The translations under genes were made by a program, and so were the position numbers. DNA of 34,511 nt. It comes from Ignavibacteriota bacterium. Its GTDB lineage: Bacteria > Bacteroidota > Ignavibacteria > UBA10030. Shown piece after piece: positions 1-6,856 of the stretch. The stretch lies in assembly GCA_003819715.1 (NCBI GenBank), contig RPQN01000024.1, positions 1-34,511 on the forward strand, in the 5' to 3' direction. Each line of letters starts with the position of its first letter. The stretch's first letter is position 1. The notes beneath the pieces were generated by a model, which saw only the letters and a program-made list of their open reading frames with translations, was not told the origin of the DNA and made no database searches.

Positions 1-1
1 A

Positions 2-208
2 TTCGGGGCCGGCGTCCTGGAAGCCTTCAGCAGGCGCGGGATCACCGAGACGACGGTCAAGGTGCATGGATTACCCGATGAATTTATCGAGCATGGCTCC
101 CCCGAGGAACTGTATCGGATGGTCAGACTGGATGCAGCGGGGATCGCACAAGAGGCGAAAGAATTTTTAAAAATCAAACGCGGAAGTTCCGCGCTGCATT
201 CTCAGTAA
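2..208 (+). CDS. dxs: 1-deoxy-D-xylulose-5-phosphate synthase, C-terminal fragment
   Basis: Only the last 68 codons are present; the gene enters from the left edge and ends at TAA 206-208. The reading frame starts FGAGVLEAF and contains VHGLPDEFIEHGSPEEL followed by GLDAAGIA-like residues (RLDAAGIAQEA). This matches the closing part of the DXS transketolase C-terminal domain, whose family signature here is LGLPDxFIEHG. DXS condenses pyruvate and glyceraldehyde 3-phosphate using thiamine diphosphate, the first step of the MEP isoprenoid pathway in the cytosol. The catalytic N-terminal and pyrimidine-binding domains lie outside the window, so intactness cannot be judged. The next gene starts 18 bases downstream and may be co-transcribed. 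Confidence 0.9.
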   Translation, partial: FGAGVLEAFSRRGITETTVKVHGLPDEFIEHGSPEELYRMVRLDAAGIAQEAKEFLKIKRGSSALHSQ

Positions 209-226
209 TTCTCTTACGGACATGGT

Positions 227-1234
227 ATGGAAAAGGCACGCATAGGCATTGTCGGACTTGGCTCCATCGCTCAAACCATTCATCTTCCTATCCTGAGCAA
301 ATTTCCGGATGTTGAAATTGTGGCGGTGTGTGATCTTGACCGCGCAAAAGCGCGGTTTGTGGCGGATAAGTTCAATGTTCGGCGTTATTATAATAATTTC
401 GAGAAAATGCTGGCCATCGAGCAGGATCTTGATGGCGTTGACATTTGCACTCCGACGGCGCGGCATAAGGAAATGGCGATCGCAGCACTGGGAGAGAAGA
501 ATAACGTGCTGATCGAGAAACCTCTGGCGCGGACCGCGTTGGAAGCGGAAGAAATTGCCGCCGCTGCAAAAAAATATCACCAGGCCCTGATGGTGGGCAT
601 GAATAATCGGTTTCGTCCGGATGCCATGATTCTTAAAAGTTTTATTGAAGACAAAGCGCTGGGGAGACTGTTCTACACGAAAGCAGGATGGTTCAAGAAA
701 CTGAATACAGAAAGCGCATGGCTAACCAAGAAAACACAATCGGGAGGCGGCGTTGCCCTCGATCTTGGCATCGTGATGCTCGACCTTGCATTCTGGATGA
801 TGGGATTTCCGGAAGTGAGGGAAGTTTCGGCAACCAATTACTCGCACCATACCAAGGATGTCGAAGACTCTTCGGTCGTTTTCCTCAAAATGAAAAACGG
901 ATCCACGTTGACCATTGAAGCAAGCTGGTCGTTCGAATCGACATCGGATTTCTTTTATTGCGATTGTTTCGGCACGGAAGGGAGCGGCTCACTGAACCCG
1001 TTCCGCATCATCAAACGGATGCACGATAACCTGGTGAATGTTGCGCCGGCTTCGGTTGAAACACCACAGAGCCTGTACCGCAAATCATATGAAAATGAAC
1101 TGAAACACTGGATCGGTGCGTTGCGCGGACTGCATCAGATTATTTCGACCGGTGATGAAGCGGTGCACCGCATGAAGGTTTTGGATTTGATTTATAAATC
1201 TGCCAAACGGGGAAAAGCAATAGCGATCAAGTAA
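227..1234 (+). CDS. Gfo/Idh/MocA family NAD(P)-dependent oxidoreductase
   Basis: This 335-residue protein begins with a Rossmann dinucleotide-binding fold: RIGIVGLGSIA (glycines 10 and 12) and an acidic residue pair ending strand 2 (VCDLD, about 34-38). The family EKP motif is at 97-99, with K98 the usual catalytic/cofactor-contacting lysine. The C-terminal alpha/beta substrate domain follows from about 125. In the family the GGG-x3-D-x3-H motif supplies a catalytic Asp and His. Here GGGVALDLGIVMLD (173-186) keeps D179 but has V183 where the His is expected, so the reaction may be atypical. Such enzymes oxidise or reduce sugars, inositols and related substrates; the substrate cannot be read from sequence. 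It sits between dxs and a SAM-hydrolase-type gene, with 16 bases to the latter. Confidence 0.88.
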   Translation: MEKARIGIVGLGSIAQTIHLPILSKFPDVEIVAVCDLDRAKARFVADKFNVRRYYNNFEKMLAIEQDLDGVDICTPTARHKEMAIAALGEKNNVLIEKPLARTALEAEEIAAAAKKYHQALMVGMNNRFRPDAMILKSFIEDKALGRLFYTKAGWFKKLNTESAWLTKKTQSGGGVALDLGIVMLDLAFWMMGFPEVREVSATNYSHHTKDVEDSSVVFLKMKNGSTLTIEASWSFESTSDFFYCDCFGTEGSGSLNPFRIIKRMHDNLVNVAPASVETPQSLYRKSYENELKHWIGALRGLHQIISTGDEAVHRMKVLDLIYKSAKRGKAIAIK

Positions 1235-1250
1235 TCGGTGTACTGATTTT

Positions 1251-2093
1251 ATGGCCCATTCAAAAAAACGTCATGCGCAGCCTCCTCCAGAGGAAAAAAC
1301 CCCCGGTAAAATAATAGCACTTCTGACGGACTTCGGTTTGCAGGATGCATACGTGTCATCCATGAAGGGCGTCATGTTGTCCATTAATTCCTCCCTGAAT
1401 ATTGTTGATATTACCCACGAAATCCAACCGTATAGAATTCGCCAGGCGGCATACGTCCTGTGGGCGGTCTATAATTATTTTCCTCAGGGGACCATTTTCG
1501 TTAACGTGGTTGATCCCGGCGTCGGCAGTACGAGACGTATCATCGTCATGAAGTCAAAGAAATATACATTTATCGCTCCCGATAATGGATTACTGGACTT
1601 TGTGGTATATCAAGAAAAGAATGTATCCTCGGTTGAGGTGACACAAGCATCTCTAAAAAAATTGACGACAGGCGATATTTCATCCACGTTCCATGGACGC
1701 GATCTCATTGCTCCGCTTGCTGCGTATATCTCCAATGATGTATCGATCAGACAATTCGGTACGCCGTATCAACAGCCCGAAGTTTTTTCACCGTTCGTCA
1801 GTTCACGGTCGGATGTTGCCCCGATGTGCGTTCTCAATATTGACGTCTATGGGAATATCATCACCAACCTTCGATCATTTGAAATTGAAAAAAGCATGAA
1901 AGGAATACAAGCGGTATCGATCGGAACGAACATGGTCAGTAAATGGATCCGGTATTATGACGAAGCGCCGGAAAATACTCCATGTCTCATTGTCGGCAGC
2001 AGCGGTCTGGTAGAGATTTCTGCAAAAAAGAACAGTGCTGCCCGCTTCCTCCGTGCGACACTCGATTCGAAATTAAAGGTGTACTGGCGATGA
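1251..2093 (+). CDS. SAM hydroxide adenosyltransferase (DUF62 / SAM hydrolase) family protein
   Basis: This 280-residue protein has an N-terminal LLTDFGLQDAYVSSMKG segment (24-40), then VVDPGVGSTRR (87-96) and FHGRDLIAP (147-155), the signatures of the DUF62/SAM_adeno_trans family. Characterised members cleave S-adenosylmethionine to adenosine and methionine using water/hydroxide; halogenases and fluorinase are relatives. The family's Asp-Arg-His triad appears as D88, R95 and H148 with normal spacing, so an active enzyme is expected. The smaller C-terminal beta domain contains NIDVYGNIITN. The first 20 residues are a basic, proline-rich extension of low complexity. Its stop (TGA 2091-2093) overlaps the ribD start ATG 2090-2092, implying translational coupling. 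Physiological role in most bacteria is unclear. Confidence 0.9.
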   Translation: MAHSKKRHAQPPPEEKTPGKIIALLTDFGLQDAYVSSMKGVMLSINSSLNIVDITHEIQPYRIRQAAYVLWAVYNYFPQGTIFVNVVDPGVGSTRRIIVMKSKKYTFIAPDNGLLDFVVYQEKNVSSVEVTQASLKKLTTGDISSTFHGRDLIAPLAAYISNDVSIRQFGTPYQQPEVFSPFVSSRSDVAPMCVLNIDVYGNIITNLRSFEIEKSMKGIQAVSIGTNMVSKWIRYYDEAPENTPCLIVGSSGLVEISAKKNSAARFLRATLDSKLKVYWR

Positions 2094-3190
2094 AGTCGGT
2101 CGAAGAGTTCCGGTTTATGAAACGCTGTCTTCTGCTTGCGAAACGGGGGGAGGGGAACGTCCATCCCAATCCCATGGTCGGCTGCGTCATTGTCCAGGGG
2201 GACAAAGTGGTTGGAGAGGGGTACCATGAAAAATTTGGCGGGCCGCATGCAGAAATCATCGCACTGAAAAACGCAGGGAAAAAAGCAAAGGGCGCGACCA
2301 TGGTCGTCAGCCTGGAGCCGTGCGTCCATTTCGGAAAAACACCGCCATGCACCGATGCGGTCATCCGGGCGGGAATTGCCCGGGTGGTAATTGCATCCAG
2401 GGATCCCAATCCGCTGGTGGGGGGAAAAGGCATACGGCGATTACGCAAGGCAGGCGTCCAGGTGAAAATCGGCGTACTGCAGAGCAACACGCAGGCGCTC
2501 AACGAAAAATTTTTTAAATATATGCGAACAGGGCTGCCGTACGTCGGCATCAAACTCGCTCAGACGCTCGACGGAAAAATTGCCGATGGTGCGGGGACAT
2601 CCAAATGGATTTCATCCAAAGCAGCGCGGACCGTAGTCCATCGCCTGCGCCATGAGTATGACGCGGTCCTTGTTGGAGCAAAGACCGTCCTCTCGGACAA
2701 CCCGGAATTAAGAGTGAGGTTGATCAGAGGCAGGGATCCTGTGCGCGTAGTTGTTGATGGACGCCTTTCGCTTCCCACCACTCGTGCCATCTTCAATACT
2801 GCCGCCGCACCGACATGGTTGTTCACCTCTTCACGCGCGGCGGGTGCAAAAAAAGAAAAGATCCGGAAGCTCGTTTCACAGGGAGTGCGGATACTGAGTG
2901 TCCCGTCAGAACATCGGCTCAATGCCAGAGCCATTCTTCGCACGTTGGCAGCGGAAGGAGTCTCTTCGTTGCTTATTGAAGGCGGTGCTGACACGATCGA
3001 CGGATTCATCAATCAGTCCCTCGCGGATAAATTATATTTGTTTGTTTCTCCAAAAATATTGGGCGGTGGTCTGAATGGATTCACGTTTACCACTCCCAGG
3101 CTTCTCCGAACTTCCATTCACTGCACGACACCAACCGTGCAGACCATTGGAGAAGATTTATTGCTGGAATTACTGTTCATTCACGATTGA
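2090..3190 (+). CDS. ribD: Bifunctional riboflavin deaminase/reductase RibD
   Basis: RibD deaminates 2,5-diamino-6-ribosylamino-pyrimidinone 5'-phosphate and then reduces the ribose side chain, two consecutive cytosolic steps of riboflavin synthesis. From the ATG at 2090 the protein has 366 residues, the usual length. The N-terminal cytidine-deaminase-like domain shows HPNPMVG (25-31), HAE (53-55) and PC-x8-C (C78, C87): H53, C78 and C87 are zinc ligands and E55 the proton shuttle. The C-terminal reductase domain contains KLAQTLDGKIA, GAKTVLSDNP and LLIEGGADT. A longer frame opens at 1982, but that start lies inside the upstream gene and adds 36 residues without homology; the ATG overlapping the previous stop is preferred. 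No FMN riboswitch precedes it. Confidence 0.96.
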   Translation: MKSVEEFRFMKRCLLLAKRGEGNVHPNPMVGCVIVQGDKVVGEGYHEKFGGPHAEIIALKNAGKKAKGATMVVSLEPCVHFGKTPPCTDAVIRAGIARVVIASRDPNPLVGGKGIRRLRKAGVQVKIGVLQSNTQALNEKFFKYMRTGLPYVGIKLAQTLDGKIADGAGTSKWISSKAARTVVHRLRHEYDAVLVGAKTVLSDNPELRVRLIRGRDPVRVVVDGRLSLPTTRAIFNTAAAPTWLFTSSRAAGAKKEKIRKLVSQGVRILSVPSEHRLNARAILRTLAAEGVSSLLIEGGADTIDGFINQSLADKLYLFVSPKILGGGLNGFTFTTPRLLRTSIHCTTPTVQTIGEDLLLELLFIHD

Positions 3191-3203
3191 AAGCGCGTAC
3201 TCA

Positions 3204-3812
3204 ATGTTTACCGGATTAATTGAAGAAACGGGAATAATCAAATCCATCAGGCCGGAAGGGGGAAGTGTCATCTTCACGATTCAAGGGAAGAAAACGGTTA
3301 AAAATTTGAGAGTTGATCAGAGTATTGCTGTCGAAGGCGTTTGTTTGACCGTCATTAAAAGAAAGGCCCGGTCGTTTGATGTCCAGGCGGTGGAGGAAAC
3401 CTTGAAAAAAACAACCCTGGGCAGGCTCCATGCGGGATTTCCCGTCAATTTAGAAAGGCCATTGCTGCCTTCGGACCGGCTGGGCGGGCATTTTGTTCTC
3501 GGGCATGTCGACGGACTGGGCAGGGTAGTAAAGCTGGAGAATCGCGAAAGCAGCTGGATTTTCTGGATTCAGGTCTCACGCCGATATGCACATCATCTGG
3601 TTCCGGTCGGTTCTATTGCGGTCAACGGCGTGAGTTTGACCATGGCGGAAGTGAAAAACAATTCATTTGCCGTTTCCATCATCCCCCATACCATGGAAGT
3701 AACCACCTTTAAAAGGCTTGAACGGGGGACCCTTGTAAATCTTGAATTTGATGTTCTGGGCAAGTATGTGGAGCGTTTATTTGAGGTCAAAGGTCCCTTG
3801 TCAAAGAAATAA
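3204..3812 (+). CDS. ribE: Riboflavin synthase alpha subunit
   Basis: This enzyme dismutates two molecules of 6,7-dimethyl-8-ribityllumazine into riboflavin, the last step of the pathway begun by the upstream ribD. The 202-residue protein starts with MFTGLIEETG, the near-invariant start of the family, so ATG 3204 is chosen over an upstream in-frame ATG (3075) lying in ribD. It consists of two similar lumazine-binding barrels (about 1-97 and 98-195): the first includes VEGVCLTV, the second GGHFVLGHVDG and VNGVSLTMAEV. The gap to ribD is 13 bases, so the two genes are probably one operon. ribBA and ribH are not in the window. The gene name ribE versus ribC depends on convention. Confidence 0.95.
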   Translation: MFTGLIEETGIIKSIRPEGGSVIFTIQGKKTVKNLRVDQSIAVEGVCLTVIKRKARSFDVQAVEETLKKTTLGRLHAGFPVNLERPLLPSDRLGGHFVLGHVDGLGRVVKLENRESSWIFWIQVSRRYAHHLVPVGSIAVNGVSLTMAEVKNNSFAVSIIPHTMEVTTFKRLERGTLVNLEFDVLGKYVERLFEVKGPLSKK

Positions 3813-3831
3813 GGGGGAGGAACTTTCGTTC

Positions 3832-3860
3832 TTGCATTTCGAGCCATTTTTTTTTATACT
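3832..3860 (+). promoter_or_regulatory. Sigma-70-like promoter upstream of secG
   Basis: TTGCAT (3832-3837), a 17-base spacer, and TATACT (3855-3860) fit the sigma-70 consensus at five of six bases in each box. Transcription would begin near 3867, just before the hairpin at 3873-3897. The match lies in an AT-rich intergenic stretch, so chance is possible, but the spacing is optimal. Confidence 0.6.
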
Positions 3861-3872
3861 ATAGACCGCAAG

Positions 3873-3897
3873 CCCCACTGTTGGTGGGGATTTTTTT
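3873..3897 (+). terminator. Intrinsic terminator between ribE and secG
   Basis: CCCCAC (3873-3878), a five-base loop and GTGGGG (3884-3889) form a perfect 6-bp GC-rich stem. It is followed by A and seven T residues (3891-3897). It can end the ribD-ribE transcript. Because a promoter-like sequence lies just upstream, it could also act as an attenuator in the secG leader. Confidence 0.75.
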
Positions 3898-3916
3898 CGC
3901 TTAAGGAACGACGACA

Positions 3917-4249
3917 ATGTATACATTTGCAATCATTATCGAAGTCAGTATCGGAATATTATTGATGCTCGCGATTCTTATGCAGTCGAGCAAAGGCGGC
4001 GGATTGGCTGGAGGTTTTGGCGGCGCCAATATCGGAACGGTTTTTGGCGTCCGGCGCACATCGGATTTTCTCACCAAGTTGACTCAATGGATGGCGGGAG
4101 TTTTTATGGTGCTCGCATTGGTCATCAACTTATGGTTATTACCTCGCGGTGAGATGAAAAAAGAGAGCATCATTCAATCTGGTCCTCCTGCAGCAGCGTT
4201 GCCACCGACACAGCAAGCACCAGCAGCACCAATACCGGGTAGCAAGTAA
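3917..4249 (+). CDS. secG: Preprotein translocase subunit SecG
   Basis: SecG is the small inner-membrane partner of SecY and SecE that assists SecA-driven protein export. The 110-residue protein has the family layout: a first membrane helix (about 4-22), the conserved cytoplasmic loop SSKGGGLAGGFGGAN (24-38), a phenylalanine- and threonine-containing linker, and a second helix (about 54-73). The tail from residue 75 is rich in proline and alanine and ends in GSK, longer than minimal SecG, with low-complexity PPTQQAPAAP. AAGGA precedes the ATG by a normal distance. tRNA-Lys begins only seven bases after the stop, so secG and the tRNA are probably on one transcript. Confidence 0.95.
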   Translation: MYTFAIIIEVSIGILLMLAILMQSSKGGGLAGGFGGANIGTVFGVRRTSDFLTKLTQWMAGVFMVLALVINLWLLPRGEMKKESIIQSGPPAAALPPTQQAPAAPIPGSK

Positions 4250-4255
4250 CTCATT

Positions 4256-4328
4256 GCACCCATGGCTCAATTGGTAGAGCAACTGACTCTTAATCAGTGG
4301 GTTCCAGGTTCGAGTCCTGGTGGGTGCA
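4256..4328 (+). tRNA. tRNA-Lys (anticodon CTT)
   Basis: The 73-base cloverleaf has a 7-bp acceptor stem (GCACCCA 4256-4262 with TGGGTGC 4321-4327) and discriminator A4328. The D arm reads GCTCAATTGGTAGAGC, the anticodon arm ACTGA-CTCTTAA-TCAGT and the T arm CCAGG-TTCGAGT-CCTGG. The 7-base anticodon loop gives CTT, reading AAG lysine codons. The CCA end is not encoded. It lies between secG and rplM on the same strand with no terminator on either side, so it is likely released from a longer messenger by tRNA processing. Confidence 0.97.
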
Positions 4329-4335
4329 CGCAGTA

Positions 4336-4378
4336 CCAGGAGACTCGTAGGGTGGAAACAGGCGTAACGTTCTTCTGG
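4336..4378 (+). promoter_or_regulatory. Possible leader hairpin upstream of rplM
   Basis: CCAGGAGA (4336-4343) pairs with TCTTCTGG (4371-4378) as an 8-bp stem with one G-U pair. CGT (4346-4348) and ACG (4367-4369) can extend it across a small internal loop. There is no T run, so it is not an intrinsic terminator. Position between tRNA-Lys and the ribosomal protein gene suggests an L13 autoregulatory leader or an RNA-processing site. No match to a known leader family was tested. Confidence 0.35.
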
Positions 4379-4388
4379 ATGAGAAAAA

Positions 4389-4394
4389 TATAAT
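4389..4394 (+). promoter_or_regulatory. Isolated consensus -10 box before rplM
   Basis: TATAAT at 4389-4394 is a perfect -10 hexamer 31 bases upstream of the rplM start. No recognisable -35 box occurs 16-18 bases upstream (AACGTT at 17). It may be a weak or extended promoter for the rplM-rpsI pair, or chance. Confidence 0.3.
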
Positions 4395-4424
4395 GGAATC
4401 AAGATTTAGCGTAGGAGAAATCGA

Positions 4425-4868
4425 TTGAACACGTCACCAAAAACACGGTTTTTTAAACCGGAAGAAATAAATCAGAAATGGTTTCTTGTCGATGCGGACG
4501 GAAAGACCCTGGGCCGCATTGCATCGCACGTCGCACATATTCTGCGCGGCAAGCATAAACCGGAATTTACACCGAACCACGATTTGGGAGATTTTGTCGT
4601 TATCGTCAATATTGAAAAAGTGAAGCTTACGGGAAAACGGCCTGAGTTGAAAGAACTTTTTCATAATACCGGATATCCGGGCGGTGCACGATTTGAATCG
4701 TTTAAAGATTTGATCAAAACGAATCCGGAAAAGGTGATGGAACATGCGGTTAAAGGAATGCTGCCGCATAACCGGTTAGGCCGTCAGATGTTTAAGAAAT
4801 TAAAAGTTTATCGGGGAGCGCAACATCCCCATGCTGCACAACAACCAGAACCGCTTTCATTTGAGTAA
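4425..4868 (+). CDS. rplM: 50S ribosomal protein L13
   Basis: L13 is an early-assembling protein of the large ribosomal subunit. The 147-residue product has the family core: WFLVDADGKTLGRIASHVA (20-38), LRGKHKPEFTPNHDLGDFVV (40-59), TGYPGGARFESF (83-94) and VKGMLPHNRLGRQMFKKLKVY (110-130). The start is TTG at 4425, preceded by TAGGAG about six bases upstream; the nearby ATG at 4393 is out of frame. Length and ends agree with the family. rpsI follows after 15 bases, the near-universal rplM-rpsI pair. Confidence 0.96.
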   Translation: MNTSPKTRFFKPEEINQKWFLVDADGKTLGRIASHVAHILRGKHKPEFTPNHDLGDFVVIVNIEKVKLTGKRPELKELFHNTGYPGGARFESFKDLIKTNPEKVMEHAVKGMLPHNRLGRQMFKKLKVYRGAQHPHAAQQPEPLSFE

Positions 4869-4883
4869 GGAAGAAACGATTCC

Positions 4884-5270
4884 ATGCAACCAAGAACTTC
4901 AGTTGGCCGCAGAAAAAATGCCATTGCACGAGTAAGACTGCTTGATGGCTCCGGTAAGATTACGGTAAACAAACGGGAATTTGAGAACTATTTTCCGCTG
5001 GAAATTCAGCGGGATGAAATTATGAAGCCGTTCAAAGTGACAGACACGATGGGTCGCTACGATGTGATGATCCTCGTGAACGGCGGCGGGCCTGTCGGAC
5101 AGGCGGGAGCGGTCCGGCTCGGAATTGCACGCTCGTTAGTTGCCATTGATGAAGATGCCCGCACGGCGCTGCGCGGTGCCGGCTTGCTGACACGTGATCC
5201 AAGAATGGTGGAACGGAAAAAATACGGGCAAAAGAAGGCCCGCAAGCGGTTCCAGTTCTCGAAACGATAA
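4884..5270 (+). CDS. rpsI: 30S ribosomal protein S9
   Basis: S9 is a small-subunit head protein whose basic C-terminal tail reaches towards the P-site tRNA. The 128-residue product starts [15 protein letters not shown] and contains the core [19 protein letters not shown]. It ends with the lysine/arginine tail [17 protein letters not shown], whose final KR is the conserved tRNA-contacting end. AAGGA precedes the ATG. It follows rplM by 15 bases and is followed by an intrinsic terminator at 5285-5317, so rplM-rpsI ends here. Confidence 0.96.
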   Translation: MQPRTSVGRRKNAIARVRLLDGSGKITVNKREFENYFPLEIQRDEIMKPFKVTDTMGRYDVMILVNGGGPVGQAGAVRLGIARSLVAIDEDARTALRGAGLLTRDPRMVERKKYGQKKARKRFQFSKR

Positions 5271-5284
5271 CAATTATTTTCAAG

Positions 5285-5317
5285 CTGCTCTGGTCTTATG
5301 ACCGGAGCAGAAGTTTT
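5285..5317 (+). terminator. Intrinsic terminator after rpsI
   Basis: CTGCTCTGGTC (5285-5295), loop TTAT, and GACCGGAGCAG (5300-5310) make an 11-bp stem with one G-U pair. A short T run (5314-5317) follows. The stem is strong and the T tract weak. It separates rplM-rpsI from rpsB-tsf. Confidence 0.7.
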
Positions 5318-5343
5318 ATCACAAATCATATTCTCTGATTCAA

Positions 5344-5375
5344 CCGGCAGTGTGGCGCCTGAGGCGCCATTCCGG
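5344..5375 (+). promoter_or_regulatory. GC-rich hairpin in the rpsB leader
   Basis: TGGCGCC (5353-5359), loop TGA, and GGCGCCA (5363-5369) form a perfect 7-bp stem. CCGG (5344-5347) and CCGG (5372-5375) can close an outer stem. It lies about 45 bases before the rpsB start with no T run. Autogenous control by S2 through a leader structure is known in other bacteria; whether this is such a site is inference. Confidence 0.4.
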
Positions 5376-5419
5376 AAGAAGACGACGGGAATAGAAGCCT
5401 AACTGAAAGGATGTGCGTT

Positions 5420-6178
5420 ATGCCTCGTGTTGAACTCGATGCGTTGCTTCAAGCTGGTGCCCATTTCGGACACCTGACCCGCCGATGGAATCCCAAGATG
5501 AAGCCCTATATTTTTATGGAGCGGAATGGGATTCATATCATCGATTTAAAGAAAACCCAGGAAATGCTCGATGCGGCTTGTAATGCTGTTTCCAACAGTA
5601 TCGCTGAAGGGAAAAAACCTCTCTTCGTCGGAACGAAACAGCAGGCGAGCGATGTCATGAAACAGGAGGCGCAGCGGTGTCATGCGCATTATGTGACAGA
5701 ACGCTGGCTGGGCGGCATGCTGACGAATTTCAGCACGATACGAAAAAGCGTCAAGCGCCTGACCAATATCGAGAAGATGGAAACGGACGGGACATTCGAA
5801 AATATTACAAAGAAGGAACGGCTCTTCTTAACACGCGAACGGGACAAACTTCAAGCAGTTCTGTCGGGTGTTGTTGAGATGTCGCGTTTGCCCGGCATTG
5901 TCTTCGTCGTCGATATTAAAAAAGAAGCCATTGCGGTAAAAGAAGCTAAACGTCTGGGGATTCCGGTAGTTGCCATTGTCGACACCAACACGGATCCAGA
6001 CCCGATAGATTATCCGATTCCCGCAAATGATGATGCACTCAAATCGGTGCAGCTGATTGCAAAAGCAATCGCCGATGCGGTGGTCGACGGGGTGGAACGT
6101 GCCTCTGCAAAGCAACAGGCGGAAGCGGAAGAACGTGCGACGTCGGAAGCGGCAGAAAAAGCTTCAGAAAAAAATTAA
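5420..6178 (+). CDS. rpsB: 30S ribosomal protein S2
   Basis: S2 binds the small subunit late in assembly and helps recruit S1. The product begins [27 protein letters not shown], the classical S2 start, and continues with [53 protein letters not shown] and [22 protein letters not shown]. The chosen ATG at 5420 has GAAAGG nine bases upstream; an in-frame ATG at 5411 would touch that Shine-Dalgarno sequence directly and adds three residues. Length is 252 residues, with an Ala/Glu-rich tail after about 225 ([21 protein letters not shown]) that is extended and probably disordered. tsf follows 24 bases downstream, the conserved rpsB-tsf pair. Confidence 0.96.
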   Translation: MPRVELDALLQAGAHFGHLTRRWNPKMKPYIFMERNGIHIIDLKKTQEMLDAACNAVSNSIAEGKKPLFVGTKQQASDVMKQEAQRCHAHYVTERWLGGMLTNFSTIRKSVKRLTNIEKMETDGTFENITKKERLFLTRERDKLQAVLSGVVEMSRLPGIVFVVDIKKEAIAVKEAKRLGIPVVAIVDTNTDPDPIDYPIPANDDALKSVQLIAKAIADAVVDGVERASAKQQAEAEERATSEAAEKASEKN

Positions 6179-6202
6179 TTGATGAAAAGGAAGTGAAGAG
6201 GT

Positions 6203-6805
6203 ATGGCGGAAATTTCAAGTGATGTCGTAAAAAAACTCAGGGATAAAACCGGCGCCGGTATGATGGATTGCAAAAAGGCGCTGACGGAAACCAACGGCGA
6301 TATGGAACTCGCAATTGATTTCCTCCGGAAAAAAGGCGCAGCCGTCGCGGCAAAACGCGCCGATCGTGAAACGAATCAGGGCGTCGTGGAAGCCTATATC
6401 CATGCCGGCGGAAGAATCGGCGCCATGGTCGAATTGAACTGTGAGACAGATTTCGTAGCAAAAACTCCGGGCTTCAAGCAATTGGCGCACGATATTGCCA
6501 TGCAGGTCGCTGCCATGACCCCGCTCTATGTCTCGCGCGAACAAATTCCACAGGCGGTGATCGACAAAGAGCTGGACATCTATAAGATTCAAGCACAGAA
6601 TGAAGGCAAACCGGCGCCCATCGCAGAAAAAATTTCCCAGGGGCGCCTGGAAAAATTTTATCAGGAAACGGTGCTGATAGAACAAAGTTTTATCAAGGAT
6701 TCAGGGAAGACGATAAAAGATATCATCGATGAAGAGACTGCAAAGGTCGGCGAAAAAATAACGGTCCGTCGATTCCTTCGTTATCATCTTGGTGAATCAA
6801 ATTAA
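6203..6805 (+). CDS. tsf: Translation elongation factor Ts (short form)
   Basis: EF-Ts is the guanine nucleotide exchange factor of EF-Tu. The N-terminal UBA-like domain is clear: VKKLRDKTGAGMMDCKKALTE (9-29) with DMELAIDFLRKKG. The core exchange motif ELNCETDFVA (about 77-86) contains TDFV, which intrudes between EF-Tu helices. At 200 residues it is the short form like that of Thermus, lacking the second half of the E. coli core and its coiled coil; this is a normal lineage variant, not a truncation. The C-terminus ITVRRFLRYHLGE is typical. A terminator follows 11 bases after the stop. Confidence 0.96.
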   Translation: MAEISSDVVKKLRDKTGAGMMDCKKALTETNGDMELAIDFLRKKGAAVAAKRADRETNQGVVEAYIHAGGRIGAMVELNCETDFVAKTPGFKQLAHDIAMQVAAMTPLYVSREQIPQAVIDKELDIYKIQAQNEGKPAPIAEKISQGRLEKFYQETVLIEQSFIKDSGKTIKDIIDEETAKVGEKITVRRFLRYHLGESN

Positions 6806-6816
6806 ATCAACATAAG

Positions 6817-6845
6817 AATCCCGAACACAATTCGGGATTTTTTTT
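6817..6845 (+). terminator. Intrinsic terminator between tsf and pyrH
   Basis: AATCCCGAA (6817-6825), loop CACAA, and TTCGGGATT (6831-6839) form a perfect 9-bp stem. An eight-base T run (6838-6845) follows. The pyrH ATG is only 11 bases further on, leaving no room for a promoter in between. Confidence 0.88.
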
Positions 6846-6856
6846 GCGGGGGTGGT

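Noticed and set aside
1982-2089. Extended N-terminus for RibD
   Set aside because: The extra 36 residues are encoded inside the upstream SAM-transferase gene and are unlike any RibD start.
2041-2092. FMN riboswitch expected before riboflavin genes
   Set aside because: The ribD start overlaps the upstream stop codon, leaving no leader, and no FMN aptamer-like sequence is visible.
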